Below are positions 17,480-26,114 of a stretch of DNA of 64,000 bases, one piece after another. The stretch is from Ureibacillus acetophenoni. Its GTDB lineage: Bacteria; Bacillota; Bacilli; Bacillales_A; Planococcaceae. The position numbers were made by a program, and so were the translations under genes. How positions within the stretch are numbered: position 1 is the first letter of the stretch; each line of letters begins with the position of its first letter. The notes under the pieces were generated by a model that was not told the origin of the DNA, made no database searches, and saw only the letters and a list, made by a program, of their open reading frames with translations. The stretch is from assembly GCF_900220965.1 (NCBI RefSeq), contig NZ_OBQC01000003.1:310001-374000 (forward strand), given 5' to 3'.

Positions 17480-17615
17480 GCGTTGTTTAAAAATGAATTG
17501 ATAACGCGTCGTTTTCTTCCGTCCTTGTCATTAATAGATCAAGGCAGATTTTTTTATAGTAGTTTGCTTACAGGTACAGTTTAAAATTAATCGATACTGT
17601 CCATTGCTACTATAA
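17480..17615 (-). promoter_or_regulatory. panB leader with structured elements, candidate Pan RNA motif
   Basis: Upstream of the attenuator-like hairpin there are two stem-loops. The first is a long one whose ends TATAGTAG/CTACTATA (17555-17562 with 17607-17614) pair. Its inner helix ACAGT/ACTGT is extended by GG/CC across a single bulged A (17573-17602). The second is CCTTG/CAAGG (17523-17544). A Pan RNA motif, a stem-loop with conserved bulged adenosines, is known in leaders of panB/panC/panD operons including that of B. subtilis. The position and bulged A fit, but I cannot check the consensus. The promoter itself is not resolved. Confidence 0.5.
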
Positions 17616-17659
17616 CAGTTTTTGAAGAAAACGTACAGTATTTATAGATTCATATTTAG

Positions 17660-18643
17660 CTATTCAATTTCTATATCAGCAGAATAAATCCGTTTAATTT
17701 CACCATCATCTATTCTTACTTCTAAGACACCATCTTCTGTAATTCCAATAGCGGTGCCTTCTACAACTTCTCGCAATGTTGTTGCCTTAATCTTTTTACC
17801 GATTGTTCCAGAAAATTCTTCCCATAATGTTTTTATAGGTTCAAACCCATGATCTAAATAAATATCAGAATATTTTTCTAAATAGTGTAATATCTTTGCA
17901 ATTAGCTCTGCTCTGTCTAATTGATTATTCGCTTCAATTGATAAAGAGGTTGCAATATTTTTTAGTTCATCAGGAAAATCTTCTAATTCTTGGTTAACGT
18001 TTATGCCAATTCCAATAAGTAAAGCTTGAACCCCATCCATTTCTGCAATCATTTCAGTCAAAATACCAGTACACTTTTTCCCATTCAATAAGATGTCATT
18101 AGGCCATTTAATTTCTGGTTGAATCGATTCATACAGCGACCTGATAGCATTTACAACTGCAACAGCAGCAATTAACGTAAATTGAGGCGCTTGGTGAGGT
18201 AAAATATTTGGACGAATAATTATAGTCATCCATATCCCTTTACCCTTCGTAGATTCCCAAGGTCTTGCCATTCTACCTTTACCTGCAGTTTGGGTCTCTG
18301 CCACGACCACTGTCCCATCTTCTGCACCATTTCTAACTAATTCATGGGCAATAGTTTGAGTAGAAGTGACTTCATCATAATAATGAACGTGATGCCCTAA
18401 ACGTGTAGTTGTTAAATATGATGAAATTCTAGCAGGATCAACTCGGTCTGGTTTTGACGTAAGGAGATACCCTTTTTTCTTTATCGTTTCAAAAGTATAT
18501 CCTTCATCCTGAAGAGTTTGTAGATGTTTCCAAATTGCTGTTCGTGAAATTCCAAACTCATCTGCGAGTTGCTGTCCAGATAGTGGTTCATTGTCAGCTT
18601 TTAGAAACCGACTAAGCAATTCATCTTTCGTCGTTAAATTCAT
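17660..18643 (-). CDS. birA: biotin-protein ligase / biotin operon repressor
   Basis: A 327-residue bifunctional BirA. The N-terminal winged helix (about 1-60, SGQQLADEFGISRTAIWKHL) binds DNA. The catalytic domain makes biotinyl-AMP and attaches biotin to carboxylases; it contains TAGKGRMARPW, KWPNDILLNGKK and LIGIGINVN. A small C-terminal SH3-like domain completes it. Its start lies inside the end of cca (23-nt overlap), with GAAGGAATGG as ribosome site. The cca-birA-panB order is conserved with B. subtilis. Confidence 0.96.
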   Translation of the reverse strand: MNLTTKDELLSRFLKADNEPLSGQQLADEFGISRTAIWKHLQTLQDEGYTFETIKKKGYLLTSKPDRVDPARISSYLTTTRLGHHVHYYDEVTSTQTIAHELVRNGAEDGTVVVAETQTAGKGRMARPWESTKGKGIWMTIIIRPNILPHQAPQFTLIAAVAVVNAIRSLYESIQPEIKWPNDILLNGKKCTGILTEMIAEMDGVQALLIGIGINVNQELEDFPDELKNIATSLSIEANNQLDRAELIAKILHYLEKYSDIYLDHGFEPIKTLWEEFSGTIGKKIKATTLREVVEGTAIGITEDGVLEVRIDDGEIKRIYSADIEIE

Positions 18644-19805
18644 GTAAAAACCATTCCTTCAGATGATCTTCATCATTTTTTATTTGTTTTTTTAGTACAG
18701 CAAGTAACGCGGCATCGAGAACAACTTTTAACCAAGGACCACCTTTCTTACCAGTCCATTCCTTTAAGTGGTTGCCATTAATAGCTAATTGAGCCATAGA
18801 TTGTATTGGTAGAGTTGATTTTACTAGTGCAATATGTTCCTTCTTAAATGGAACTTTAACTTTTTGCCAAATCGCAAAGTCATAGGCTACCTCTAAAGTG
18901 ACTATATCATATTGAAAATAATCTAATTCATTCCACCGATCTAACAGTGACTGATAAGCATTTAGCACATTACGAATGAAATTCTTTTCTTTGTTTGATA
19001 GTTTGTAAAAGTTAATAATGTCACTTAATTTTAATCTATTTAATAAACTTAAATAAGCCCAACCAACTTCCGAACTTGAAGTTGTAAAATATCTCCAGTC
19101 ATCTAAATACTTTTTAAAGTCCCCTTCAAGATAAGTAGCTAAATTGCTCTCAATTAATGTTTTAACCCCATCATATACCTTATTTGAAGTCCACATCTTC
19201 GAAAGTTCCGAATGAATCCGTTCTTTTGCGATAAATTCAATAAGATCACTATCTTGGATTATGGCATTTAATGTTTTATGTTCAATGGAAAATCCTAATT
19301 GAGCACTAAAACGTACTGCTCGAAGCATACGAAGAGCATCTTCTCGAAACCTTGTATTTGGATCTCCAACTGCTCGAATTAATTGATTTTTGATGTCTTC
19401 TCTACCACCAAATAGATCAATTAATTCACCAGTTTTTGTCATTGCCATTGCGTTAATTGTAAAATCTCGTCGTTCTAAATCTTTTTCTAAACTTTTTACG
19501 AATGTTACTTGTTCAGGTCGTCTAAAATCGACATAAACACCCTCAGTTCGATAGGTTGTAACTTCAATGGGTTGACCTTCATCCAAAACTAGAACAGTAC
19601 CATGGGCAATTCCAACATCTACAGTAGAGTGGAATATTTTCTTTATCTCTTCTGGCATTGCGCTCGTTGCAACATCCACATCATTTACATCTTTTTCTAG
19701 TAAGAAGTCTCTTACAGCGCCACCGACAATTACTGCCTCGTAGCCTGCATTTTCTATTTTTTCAATCACACGAATCGCAGCGTCCCAATCTTTCGTGTGC
19801 ATCAT
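18621..19805 (-). CDS. cca: CCA tRNA nucleotidyltransferase
   Basis: A 394-residue class II enzyme adding or repairing the CCA end of tRNAs. The head domain shows VGGAVRDFLL and the metal-binding DVDVATSAMP. Next come the RRDFTINAMA motif and the neck motif EDALRMLRAVRFSAQLGF. There is no C-terminal HD phosphohydrolase domain, as in other Bacillus enzymes. It overlaps bshA by 4 nt (ATGA) and birA by 23 nt, so bshA-cca-birA is one tightly packed unit. Confidence 0.96.
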   Translation of the reverse strand: MMHTKDWDAAIRVIEKIENAGYEAVIVGGAVRDFLLEKDVNDVDVATSAMPEEIKKIFHSTVDVGIAHGTVLVLDEGQPIEVTTYRTEGVYVDFRRPEQVTFVKSLEKDLERRDFTINAMAMTKTGELIDLFGGREDIKNQLIRAVGDPNTRFREDALRMLRAVRFSAQLGFSIEHKTLNAIIQDSDLIEFIAKERIHSELSKMWTSNKVYDGVKTLIESNLATYLEGDFKKYLDDWRYFTTSSSEVGWAYLSLLNRLKLSDIINFYKLSNKEKNFIRNVLNAYQSLLDRWNELDYFQYDIVTLEVAYDFAIWQKVKVPFKKEHIALVKSTLPIQSMAQLAINGNHLKEWTGKKGGPWLKVVLDAALLAVLKKQIKNDEDHLKEWFLHEFNDER

Positions 19806-20938
19806 ACGCTTAGTACCGCCAAACGTTCGTATAATTGCTCGTATTGATCAATAATTTTTTGTGAATTAAATTTCACTTTTGAAGCATCAATTGCAGCTTC
19901 TCTAAAACGAATTAGTTTTTCTTCATCCGTTAATAATTCAAGTGCATATTGAGAGCAAGCGTCAATATCCCCTATATCTATTAAGTATCCGTTTACACCA
20001 TGTTCAATCACTTCTGGAATACCACCTGTATTTGTTCCGATTCCAGGTACTCCACATGCCATCGCTTCAAGTAAAACTAAACCAAATGATTCTTTTTCGG
20101 ATAGTAAAAGCATTAAATCACTAATTGCAAATAATTCTTCTACATTTTCCTGTTTACCTAGGAATAAAATATCCTGTTTAAATTCCGTTTCTTTAGCAAG
20201 TTCCATTACTCGCTGTCTCTCAGGTCCATCACCTACAAGAAGGAGTTTGGCAGGTATTTGTTCTCTAATTTTCACAAAGGAATTTACGATATCTGGTAAA
20301 TTCTTTATTTTTCGGAAGTTCGATGCATGAATAATAACACGTTCGTCTTCACGAATTCCAAATTGCTCTTTTAAATTTCCAACGTCAATTGGTCGAAATA
20401 CTGCATCATCCACAAAATTATAAATCGTTTCAATTTCTTTCGTTGTTTCAATTAATTCATACGTTTGTTCTTTTAAAGAATTAGAGACTGCTGTAACAAT
20501 ATCTGACTTATCTATACCGTATTTTATTGCTTTTGTAAGTGTAGAATCCTGACCAAGTACTGAAATGTCCGTACCATGTAAAGTTGTGACAATACCAACT
20601 TTTTCTCCCGACATTTCTCTGGCTAACACTGCACATATAGCATGTGGAATAGCATAATGAACATGAATTACATCTAACTTTACTTCTTTAATAACATCAG
20701 CCATTTTACTAGCTAGCGCTATATCGTATGGTGGGTATTGAAATACAGAATAACTATTTACTTCAACTTCGTGGAAAAATACGTTCGGATATATTTTGTT
20801 CAGTCTAAATGGTACACTTGATGTAATAAAATGGATTTCATGTCCCCGTTCAGCAAGCATTTTACCAAGCTCCGTTGCGATCACTCCTGACCCACCAACA
20901 GTTGGATAACATGTGATTCCAATTTTCAATTTTTTCAT
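19802..20938 (-). CDS. bshA: bacillithiol synthesis glycosyltransferase BshA
   Basis: A GT4 glycosyltransferase (378 residues) that joins UDP-GlcNAc to L-malate, the first step of bacillithiol synthesis. The N-terminal half has KIGITCYPTVGGSGVIATELG and the active-site HVHYAIPHA. The C-terminal half has the donor-binding EKESFGLVLLEAMACGVPGIGT with the E-x7-E motif. ATG 20938 is preferred because the ATG at 20950 touches its own GAGAGG. The deacetylase gene bshB1, which normally stands between mgsA and bshA in B. subtilis, is missing here; ypdA for bacillithiol disulfide reduction lies at 56-57 kb. Confidence 0.94.
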   Translation of the reverse strand: MKKLKIGITCYPTVGGSGVIATELGKMLAERGHEIHFITSSVPFRLNKIYPNVFFHEVEVNSYSVFQYPPYDIALASKMADVIKEVKLDVIHVHYAIPHAICAVLAREMSGEKVGIVTTLHGTDISVLGQDSTLTKAIKYGIDKSDIVTAVSNSLKEQTYELIETTKEIETIYNFVDDAVFRPIDVGNLKEQFGIREDERVIIHASNFRKIKNLPDIVNSFVKIREQIPAKLLLVGDGPERQRVMELAKETEFKQDILFLGKQENVEELFAISDLMLLLSEKESFGLVLLEAMACGVPGIGTNTGGIPEVIEHGVNGYLIDIGDIDACSQYALELLTDEEKLIRFREAAIDASKVKFNSQKIIDQYEQLYERLAVLSV

Positions 20939-20967
20939 CCGACGATTCATCCTCTCTTACCAATATT

Positions 20968-21381
20968 TTATTGTCTACGCTCTTCAATTAGACGCCAATC
21001 GACAAAACCTTCTTGTAATCCTTTTAATAGAATTTCTGCAGTTCCCATATTTGTTGCTAATGGAATATGGTACACATCACATAGGCGGACAAGCGCTGTT
21101 ACATCTGGTTCATGAGGTTGAGCTGATAATGGATCACGGAAAAATATCACCATATCCATATCATTGTTCGCAATCATTGCACCAATCTGCTGGTCTCCTC
21201 CCAGTGGACCTGAGCGGAACCTTGTAATTGAAAGACCCACTTCATCTATAATTCTTTGTCCAGTTGTACCTGTAGCAAAAAGTTCGTGTTCTTTTAATAT
21301 TTCTTTATATGCAATAGCAAATTCAACAAGACTATCCTTTTTTCGATCATGGGCAATTAATGCAATTTTCATCTTCTTCAT
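20968..21381 (-). CDS. mgsA: methylglyoxal synthase
   Basis: A 137-residue enzyme converting dihydroxyacetone phosphate to methylglyoxal and phosphate, a bypass of lower glycolysis. Catalytic and phosphate-binding regions are visible: [29 protein letters not shown] and [14 protein letters not shown]. An ATG 9 nt downstream (21372) would give the usual start [10 protein letters not shown] and is a real alternative. It lies between dapB and bshA, with 17-30 nt after it to the next gene. Confidence 0.95.
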   Translation of the reverse strand: MKKMKIALIAHDRKKDSLVEFAIAYKEILKEHELFATGTTGQRIIDEVGLSITRFRSGPLGGDQQIGAMIANNDMDMVIFFRDPLSAQPHEPDVTALVRLCDVYHIPLATNMGTAEILLKGLQEGFVDWRLIEERRQ

Positions 21382-21472
21382 TCCATTCTATATCAATTAC
21401 GTAATTAATTTCGTTCTCGAATTTTACAATTGATTTACAAAAAATACTGCATATTAGATACTGCATTTTTAA

Positions 21473-22270
21473 TTAAATTAAATTCTCAAGGCCATAAACT
21501 AAATTTTCTATTGTCATAACCGCTTCTACGCAATATAATACGCCACCCATAAATGATTCACGATTATATGAATCGTGTCGAATTGTAAGAAGTTGTCCAT
21601 CTCCACCAAATAATACTTCTTGGTGTGCTACTAAACCAGGAAGTCGAACTGAATGAATACGCATTCCTTCAAACTCCGCTCCTCGAGCTCCATCAATCGT
21701 TTCTTTTTCATTTGGATGTCCTTGTTTTCTTTCACTTCTAACTTCTGCAATTAGTTGTGCAGTTTTAAGTCCTGTTCCAGATGGTGCGTCTAGTTTACGA
21801 TCATGATGTAGTTCAATAATTTCAACATCAGGTAAATATTTTGCAGCTTCTTTTGCGAACTTCATCATTAAAATTGCACCAATAGCGAAGTTCGGGGCAA
21901 TAATACAACCAACTTTACTATTTTCCGCAAGAGTTTTTAATTCATTTAACTGCTCGTCAGTAAAGCCTGTTGTTCCAACTACTGGTCGCACATTATGTAA
22001 AAGCGCTACTTTTGTATGTTCATATACAGATTGTGGATTTGTTAAATCAATTAATACATCCGGTTTAGTATCTTCTATAAGTTGAGTAAGATTAGTAAAA
22101 ATTGGTACATTTAAATTTGGTGAAAACATTTCAAGTTCCGCTAAACTATCACCAACATGTTTATAATCCAGTGCTGCGACCAGCTCCATGCCCTCTTTTT
22201 TCGTCACTGCTTTTACAGCTTCTGATCCCATTCTTCCTCTTGCACCTGCTATTGCTACTCGTATCGTCAT
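21473..22270 (-). CDS. dapB: 4-hydroxy-tetrahydrodipicolinate reductase
   Basis: A 265-residue NAD(P)H-dependent enzyme of lysine and meso-diaminopimelate synthesis, feeding the cell wall, and also upstream of spore dipicolinate. The Rossmann motif IAGARGRMG is at the N-terminus; the catalytic ELHHDRKLDAPSGTG is in the middle. ATG 22270 has GAAGGGAC at good spacing; the reading from 22297 does not. It heads the dapB-mgsA-bshA-cca-birA run and is divergent from the YitT gene. Confidence 0.96.
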   Translation of the reverse strand: MTIRVAIAGARGRMGSEAVKAVTKKEGMELVAALDYKHVGDSLAELEMFSPNLNVPIFTNLTQLIEDTKPDVLIDLTNPQSVYEHTKVALLHNVRPVVGTTGFTDEQLNELKTLAENSKVGCIIAPNFAIGAILMMKFAKEAAKYLPDVEIIELHHDRKLDAPSGTGLKTAQLIAEVRSERKQGHPNEKETIDGARGAEFEGMRIHSVRLPGLVAHQEVLFGGDGQLLTIRHDSYNRESFMGGVLYCVEAVMTIENLVYGLENLI

Positions 22271-22421
22271 TGTAAATCGTCCCTTCATGTAAAGCAATTA
22301 ATCAATTATTTGGTCAGTCTATTTTTCGACCTTTTTGTAAATGTTAAAAGTGTTAAGTAGTCATTATCAAATAGAATGAAGTAAATCTTTCTTATAACAT
22401 CGTATATAATTTGGCATACTG

Positions 22422-22450
22422 TTGTCAAAAGAAGAAAAATAAAACATAAT
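22422..22450 (+). promoter_or_regulatory. sigma-A promoter for the YitT-family gene
   Basis: TTGTCA (22422-22427) and CATAAT (22445-22450) with a 17-bp spacer, 50 nt before the start codon. Confidence 0.65.
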
Positions 22451-22499
22451 TATGTTGATTGTGAAAGATTTTTGTAGTTCCAAAAAGTGAGGGCAAAAT

Positions 22500-23342
22500 A
22501 TGAAATATGTAAAAGAAATCGTTGGAATACTATTAGGTGCTGCAATATTTAGTTTCGGATTTGTCCATTTTAATATGCAAAATGGACTTGGTGAAGGTGG
22601 ATTTAGTGGAATCACTTTAATACTTTATTTTACCCTTAATTGGGACCCAGCATTAATGAACCTTCTATTAAATATTCCAATGTTTATTTTAGGATGGCGA
22701 TTACTAGGACGCAAACAGTTTGTTTATACATTGATCGGTACTTTTGCAGTTTCTATATTTTTAAAAATCGCTCAATTTTATGAAATCGATATGAATTTAC
22801 AAAATGATTTGTTTTTAGCATCCCTATTTGCAGGGGTATTTGTTGGTGTAGGTTTAGGAATTATATTCCGTTGCGGAGGAACTACAGGTGGGGTTGATAT
22901 TATTGCTCGACTTGTCCAAAAGTTCTTTGGTTGGAGTATGGGTAAGACAATGTTTACATTCGATGCATTCGTTTTAGTTGCATCCTTACTAACATTCTTA
23001 GATGGACGTTCAATGATGTATACTCTTGTTGCTGTTTATTTAGGGGCTCGTGTGATTGATATGGTACAAGAAGGTGCATATTCAGCAAAAGCAGCACTTA
23101 TTATATCAAACAATCCAAATGAAATAGCAGATTATATAACAAATGAAATGGAACGAGGATTAACCGTCTTTCACGGATATGGACATTTTACAAAACAATC
23201 AAAAGACGTATTATATTGTATCGTTGCTCGAAATGAAATCGTACGATTAAAATCAGCGATTCGAAGAATTGACCCAAATGCTTTCGTTTCCATCATAGAT
23301 GTGAAAGATGTAACCGGGGAAGGATTTAGAATTGAAAGCTAA
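22500..23342 (+). CDS. YitT family membrane protein (YpjC-like)
   Basis: A 280-residue membrane protein with five predicted hydrophobic segments in the first 195 residues. A soluble C-terminal DUF2179 domain follows (about 200-280), containing ERGLTVFHGYGHFTKQSKDVLYCIV. The N-terminal part has the conserved GLGEGGFSGIT and FRCGGTTGGVDIIA stretches of the YitT/DUF161 family. In B. subtilis ypjC lies in this neighbourhood, but the family has several paralogues, so I give no symbol. Transport or scaffold roles are suspected for the family; none is proven here. GAGGG precedes the ATG. Confidence 0.88.
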   Translation: MKYVKEIVGILLGAAIFSFGFVHFNMQNGLGEGGFSGITLILYFTLNWDPALMNLLLNIPMFILGWRLLGRKQFVYTLIGTFAVSIFLKIAQFYEIDMNLQNDLFLASLFAGVFVGVGLGIIFRCGGTTGGVDIIARLVQKFFGWSMGKTMFTFDAFVLVASLLTFLDGRSMMYTLVAVYLGARVIDMVQEGAYSAKAALIISNNPNEIADYITNEMERGLTVFHGYGHFTKQSKDVLYCIVARNEIVRLKSAIRRIDPNAFVSIIDVKDVTGEGFRIES

Positions 23343-23346
23343 CATG

Positions 23347-23390
23347 AAAAGGGGCTTGGCATTATTTAAAGTCAAGCCCTTTTATTTTTG
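23347..23390 (+). terminator. terminator of the YitT gene
   Basis: AAAAGGGGCTTG pairs imperfectly with CAAGCCCTTTT across a 14-nt loop, followed by TATTTTTG. Confidence 0.85.
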
Positions 23391-23407
23391 AGGAAATTTT
23401 AAGAAAA

Positions 23408-23563
23408 TCATTGATTACTTATTCTAAATGGTTCGTATACTTCTTTCACCATATATGGTTCTAAAATTTGATATGATAACGTGACTGAATATATTACTAA
23501 GCAAATAAGAACGATCAGTGTGAGAATTCCAAACAAAAATAACTTCCCATAGTCTAAGTTCAT
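23408..23563 (-). CDS. small single-pass membrane protein, unknown
   Basis: A 51-residue protein that I do not recognise. It starts at ATG 23563, 8 nt after GGAG; an ATG 6 nt upstream is too close to that site. One strong membrane segment runs from about residue 9 to 33, followed by a Tyr/Pro-rich polar tail. It stands alone between the YitT terminator and the yugP terminator. The good ribosome site and clear hydrophobic profile support a real gene; the short length keeps confidence moderate. Confidence 0.55.
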   Translation of the reverse strand: MNLDYGKLFLFGILTLIVLICLVIYSVTLSYQILEPYMVKEVYEPFRISNQ

Positions 23564-23689
23564 TTGCATCTCTCCTTTCAGATTCACTTTCGAAAGCGGT
23601 TTCAACCGCTCACTTAACATATCTTATTAATGAAAATGACTGAATATTAAACGGAGTACTATTTTAATGGAATTTTATTTTTATTTATG

Positions 23690-23737
23690 CTAATAAAAAA
23701 TAAGAAAAGACCAAATCGAACCCCCGATTTGGTCTTT
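23690..23737 (-). terminator. terminator of the yugP-like gene
   Basis: A 13-bp stem (23706-23718 with 23725-23737) followed on the minus strand by T-rich DNA with a run of six T, 24 nt after the gene. Confidence 0.9.
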
Positions 23738-23760
23738 AAATTCAAATATAATTCTCTCAA

Positions 23761-24447
23761 TTAGTCATCAGATCTCATATTTGTATAAATTAAGATTAAA
23801 CGAAGTAACTCTAATACAGCTACTGCTGCTGCGGCAACATATGTCATTGCAGCTGCACTTAAAACTTTTTTAGCACTTCTTTCCTCGCTGTTGTTAATAA
23901 TTCCTAATGATACTACTTCGTTCATTGCCCGTTTTGAGGCATCAAATTCAACAGGAAGCGTAACGATTTGGAATAATACTCCAGCTGCTAATAATACAAT
24001 CCCTAATAATAAAAAACCAGATGCTTGAGCAAAAATACCGATTAATACAAAAATCCAAGATGCATTGGAAGAAATATTTGCAACAGGTACTAATTTAGAG
24101 CGTAATGTTAAGAATGAATATGCTTCTTTATGTTGGATTGCATGTCCAACTTCGTGAGCTGCTACCGCTGTACCAGCAAGAGAAGAATTATAGTAGTTAT
24201 CTTCTGATAATGCTACCGTTTTAGTCATTGGATTATAATGGTCAGATAAAACACCTTGAGTCGGTACAACACGTACATCATATAAACCGTGTTGATCTAA
24301 AATCATTCGTGCTACTTGCGCACCTGTCATTCCTTTTTCTGCAGGTACTCTTGAGAACTTCTTATATGTGCTTTTTACTTTTAATTGTGCATAAATTGGT
24401 AAAAGCAAGATGACCAGAAAGTAAATTATAAACATTCCTCCAGGCAA
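23761..24447 (-). CDS. yugP: YugP-type membrane zinc metallopeptidase
   Basis: A 228-residue protein of the YugP/neutral zinc metallopeptidase 2 family. An N-terminal membrane segment (about 5-20) precedes a soluble stretch with the zinc motif HEVGHAIQH; two or three membrane segments follow. An Asp-containing FDASKRA motif after the third segment may give the third metal ligand. Likely TTG start at 24447 (GGGAG upstream); ATG 24435 is too near GGAGG. Substrate unknown. In B. subtilis yugP is elsewhere, so its place beside ypjA is lineage-specific. Confidence 0.85.
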   Translation of the reverse strand: MPGGMFIIYFLVILLLPIYAQLKVKSTYKKFSRVPAEKGMTGAQVARMILDQHGLYDVRVVPTQGVLSDHYNPMTKTVALSEDNYYNSSLAGTAVAAHEVGHAIQHKEAYSFLTLRSKLVPVANISSNASWIFVLIGIFAQASGFLLLGIVLLAAGVLFQIVTLPVEFDASKRAMNEVVSLGIINNSEERSAKKVLSAAAMTYVAAAAVAVLELLRLILIYTNMRSDD

Positions 24448-24500
24448 TTCTCTCTCCCTTTCTACTTTTAGAATTACTATAATATAATTTTAATAATTAT

Positions 24501-25097
24501 TTATTGTTTATGCAAATATTCTTTCCTATTATGTGCAAAATAAGCGATGGCAATACATACAATCGATAGCCAAAATGTAAAATAACCTATATGATTTGGA
24601 TATTTTGCAACAACATGGTAATACGGATATTGTCCATATACATAGTCAATTACATCATTATGCAATGTCCAAATAGCTGCAATGATTACGTGGAAATATG
24701 TAAATCTATATTTTCCTATATAAATAATCGCTTCTAGTGCCATCATGAAATGAGAAATTACTAACATCCATGCTAATGGTTCTAGATAGCCATTTTCATA
24801 CAGAGTTAACAAATTCATAACAACAGCCCATATTCCATATTTCACTAATGTAACAAGTGCTAATGCTTCTATTAATTTAAAATTTTTCCCTAATAGCCAA
24901 CCAATAATAGCAAGGGAGAAAAATAAGCTTGCAGTGGGGCTATCTGGTACAAAAATGAGAAACTGTGGCTCTGTCTTTTCCAATTGCGAGCCATACCAAA
25001 TGTAGCCGTAGATCGTACCTGCAACATTTACAATTAATAATAGAGTTAGAAAAGATTTGTGTGTTAACAAGTACCACAACTGCATTAACAATCTCAT
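24501..25097 (-). CDS. ypjA: YpjA membrane protein (DUF1405)
   Basis: A 198-residue integral membrane protein with about six hydrophobic segments, of the DUF1405 family, function unknown. ATG 25097 follows AGGAGG by 7 nt; the longer reading from 25160 lies over untranslated DNA. Conserved polar positions include YGYIWYG near the start and TLHNDVIDY in the second half. It lies downstream of qcrC, the B. subtilis order, but after a good terminator, so it probably has its own promoter. Confidence 0.87.
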   Translation of the reverse strand: MRLLMQLWYLLTHKSFLTLLLIVNVAGTIYGYIWYGSQLEKTEPQFLIFVPDSPTASLFFSLAIIGWLLGKNFKLIEALALVTLVKYGIWAVVMNLLTLYENGYLEPLAWMLVISHFMMALEAIIYIGKYRFTYFHVIIAAIWTLHNDVIDYVYGQYPYYHVVAKYPNHIGYFTFWLSIVCIAIAYFAHNRKEYLHKQ

Positions 25098-25221
25098 AGA
25101 AAGCCTCCTAAATAGTTTGTCATATGTTAAATAATTTATGAATATATGTATATAAAGCAATTTTATTTCATATATATTTTACAAAATATTGAACAAATAT
25201 GTATAGTAATGTCATTTAAAT

Positions 25222-25254
25222 TAAAATGAAAGAGAGTCAGTTTCCCGACTCTCT
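25222..25254 (-). terminator. terminator of qcrA-qcrB-qcrC
   Basis: Stem AGAGAGTC/GACTCTCT (25231-25254), then TTTCATTTTAATTT on the minus strand, 16 nt after qcrC. Confidence 0.88.
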
Positions 25255-25269
25255 TTATAGACTAAACTA

Positions 25270-26064
25270 TTATTCTGCTTCTTTCAAACTTGCGATGAAC
25301 TCAGCTAATTGTTGAAGTTCTTCGTCAGTACCTTGGAAAGCACCTGCTGGCATTCCGCCGCGTCCGTTAACAATAACTTCTGCAACCTCTTCAGCAGTTA
25401 ATTCGTTACCTAATAACATAGGACCACCAGCACCTGCTAAGTCACCACCGTGACAACCTACACATGATGCTTGTGCTTGATAAATTTCATAACCTGGTGC
25501 AGTTTCATCAATCTCTACATCAGGTAATAATCCTAAATGTTTGTCAGTAATAGCACCTTGAGCTTTAGCAGCTTCCCAGTCGTGGTTAACTACTGATTCC
25601 CAAGTTAAATAGAACATAGCAGCTACTGCTAATACCATTAAAGCAGTAGGAATTGGTCTTTTTGATGGACGACGTTCTGGTCCCTTATCAAGGAATGGCA
25701 TTAAGATTAAAGCACCTATTGCTAATCCTGGAATAATAATTGCTCCAATGATGTTGTAAGGACCTGAAGCGTAAGTGTATTTTAATAATTGGTACAAGAA
25801 TAAGAAGTACCAGTCTGGTAATGGAATATATGATGCATTTGTTGGGTCTGCTGGACCTTCAAGTGGTGATGGGTGCGCAACAGTTAACAAAAGATACCCG
25901 ATTAAGAAAACAGCACCAACCATCCATTCTTTTAATAAGAAGTCTGGCCAGAAAGCTTCTGTTTTACCAGGATATTCGGAATAATCTTTTGGTTGGTTTA
26001 CCATACGACCGTTCGCTTTTACACGAGAATCACCAACGAATTTCATTCCTTTTCCGCGTTGCAT
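25270..26064 (-). CDS. qcrC: menaquinol:cytochrome c oxidoreductase, cytochrome b/c subunit
   Basis: A 264-residue fusion of a subunit IV-like membrane part and a cytochrome c domain. The first half has the quinol-site motif PDWYFLFLYQLLKY and three or four membrane segments. The C-terminal domain carries the heme c site C201-V-G-C-H205 and the axial Met region GGMPAG. Together with QcrA and QcrB it passes electrons from menaquinol to cytochrome c and pumps protons. The GGAGGGG site is at normal distance from the ATG. Typical Bacillus layout. Confidence 0.96.
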   Translation of the reverse strand: MQRGKGMKFVGDSRVKANGRMVNQPKDYSEYPGKTEAFWPDFLLKEWMVGAVFLIGYLLLTVAHPSPLEGPADPTNASYIPLPDWYFLFLYQLLKYTYASGPYNIIGAIIIPGLAIGALILMPFLDKGPERRPSKRPIPTALMVLAVAAMFYLTWESVVNHDWEAAKAQGAITDKHLGLLPDVEIDETAPGYEIYQAQASCVGCHGGDLAGAGGPMLLGNELTAEEVAEVIVNGRGGMPAGAFQGTDEELQQLAEFIASLKEAE

Positions 26065-26114
26065 AGTGTCCCCTCCTTAAGTCAAAAGTGAAATCATAAA
26101 AACATTTGTTTGGA

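Noticed and set aside
17480-17615. T-box leader before panB
   Set aside because: The AATGACAAGGACGGAAG stretch recalls the start of a T-box, but no specifier stem of proper size and no T-box sequence (TGGNACCGCG-like) precede the terminator.
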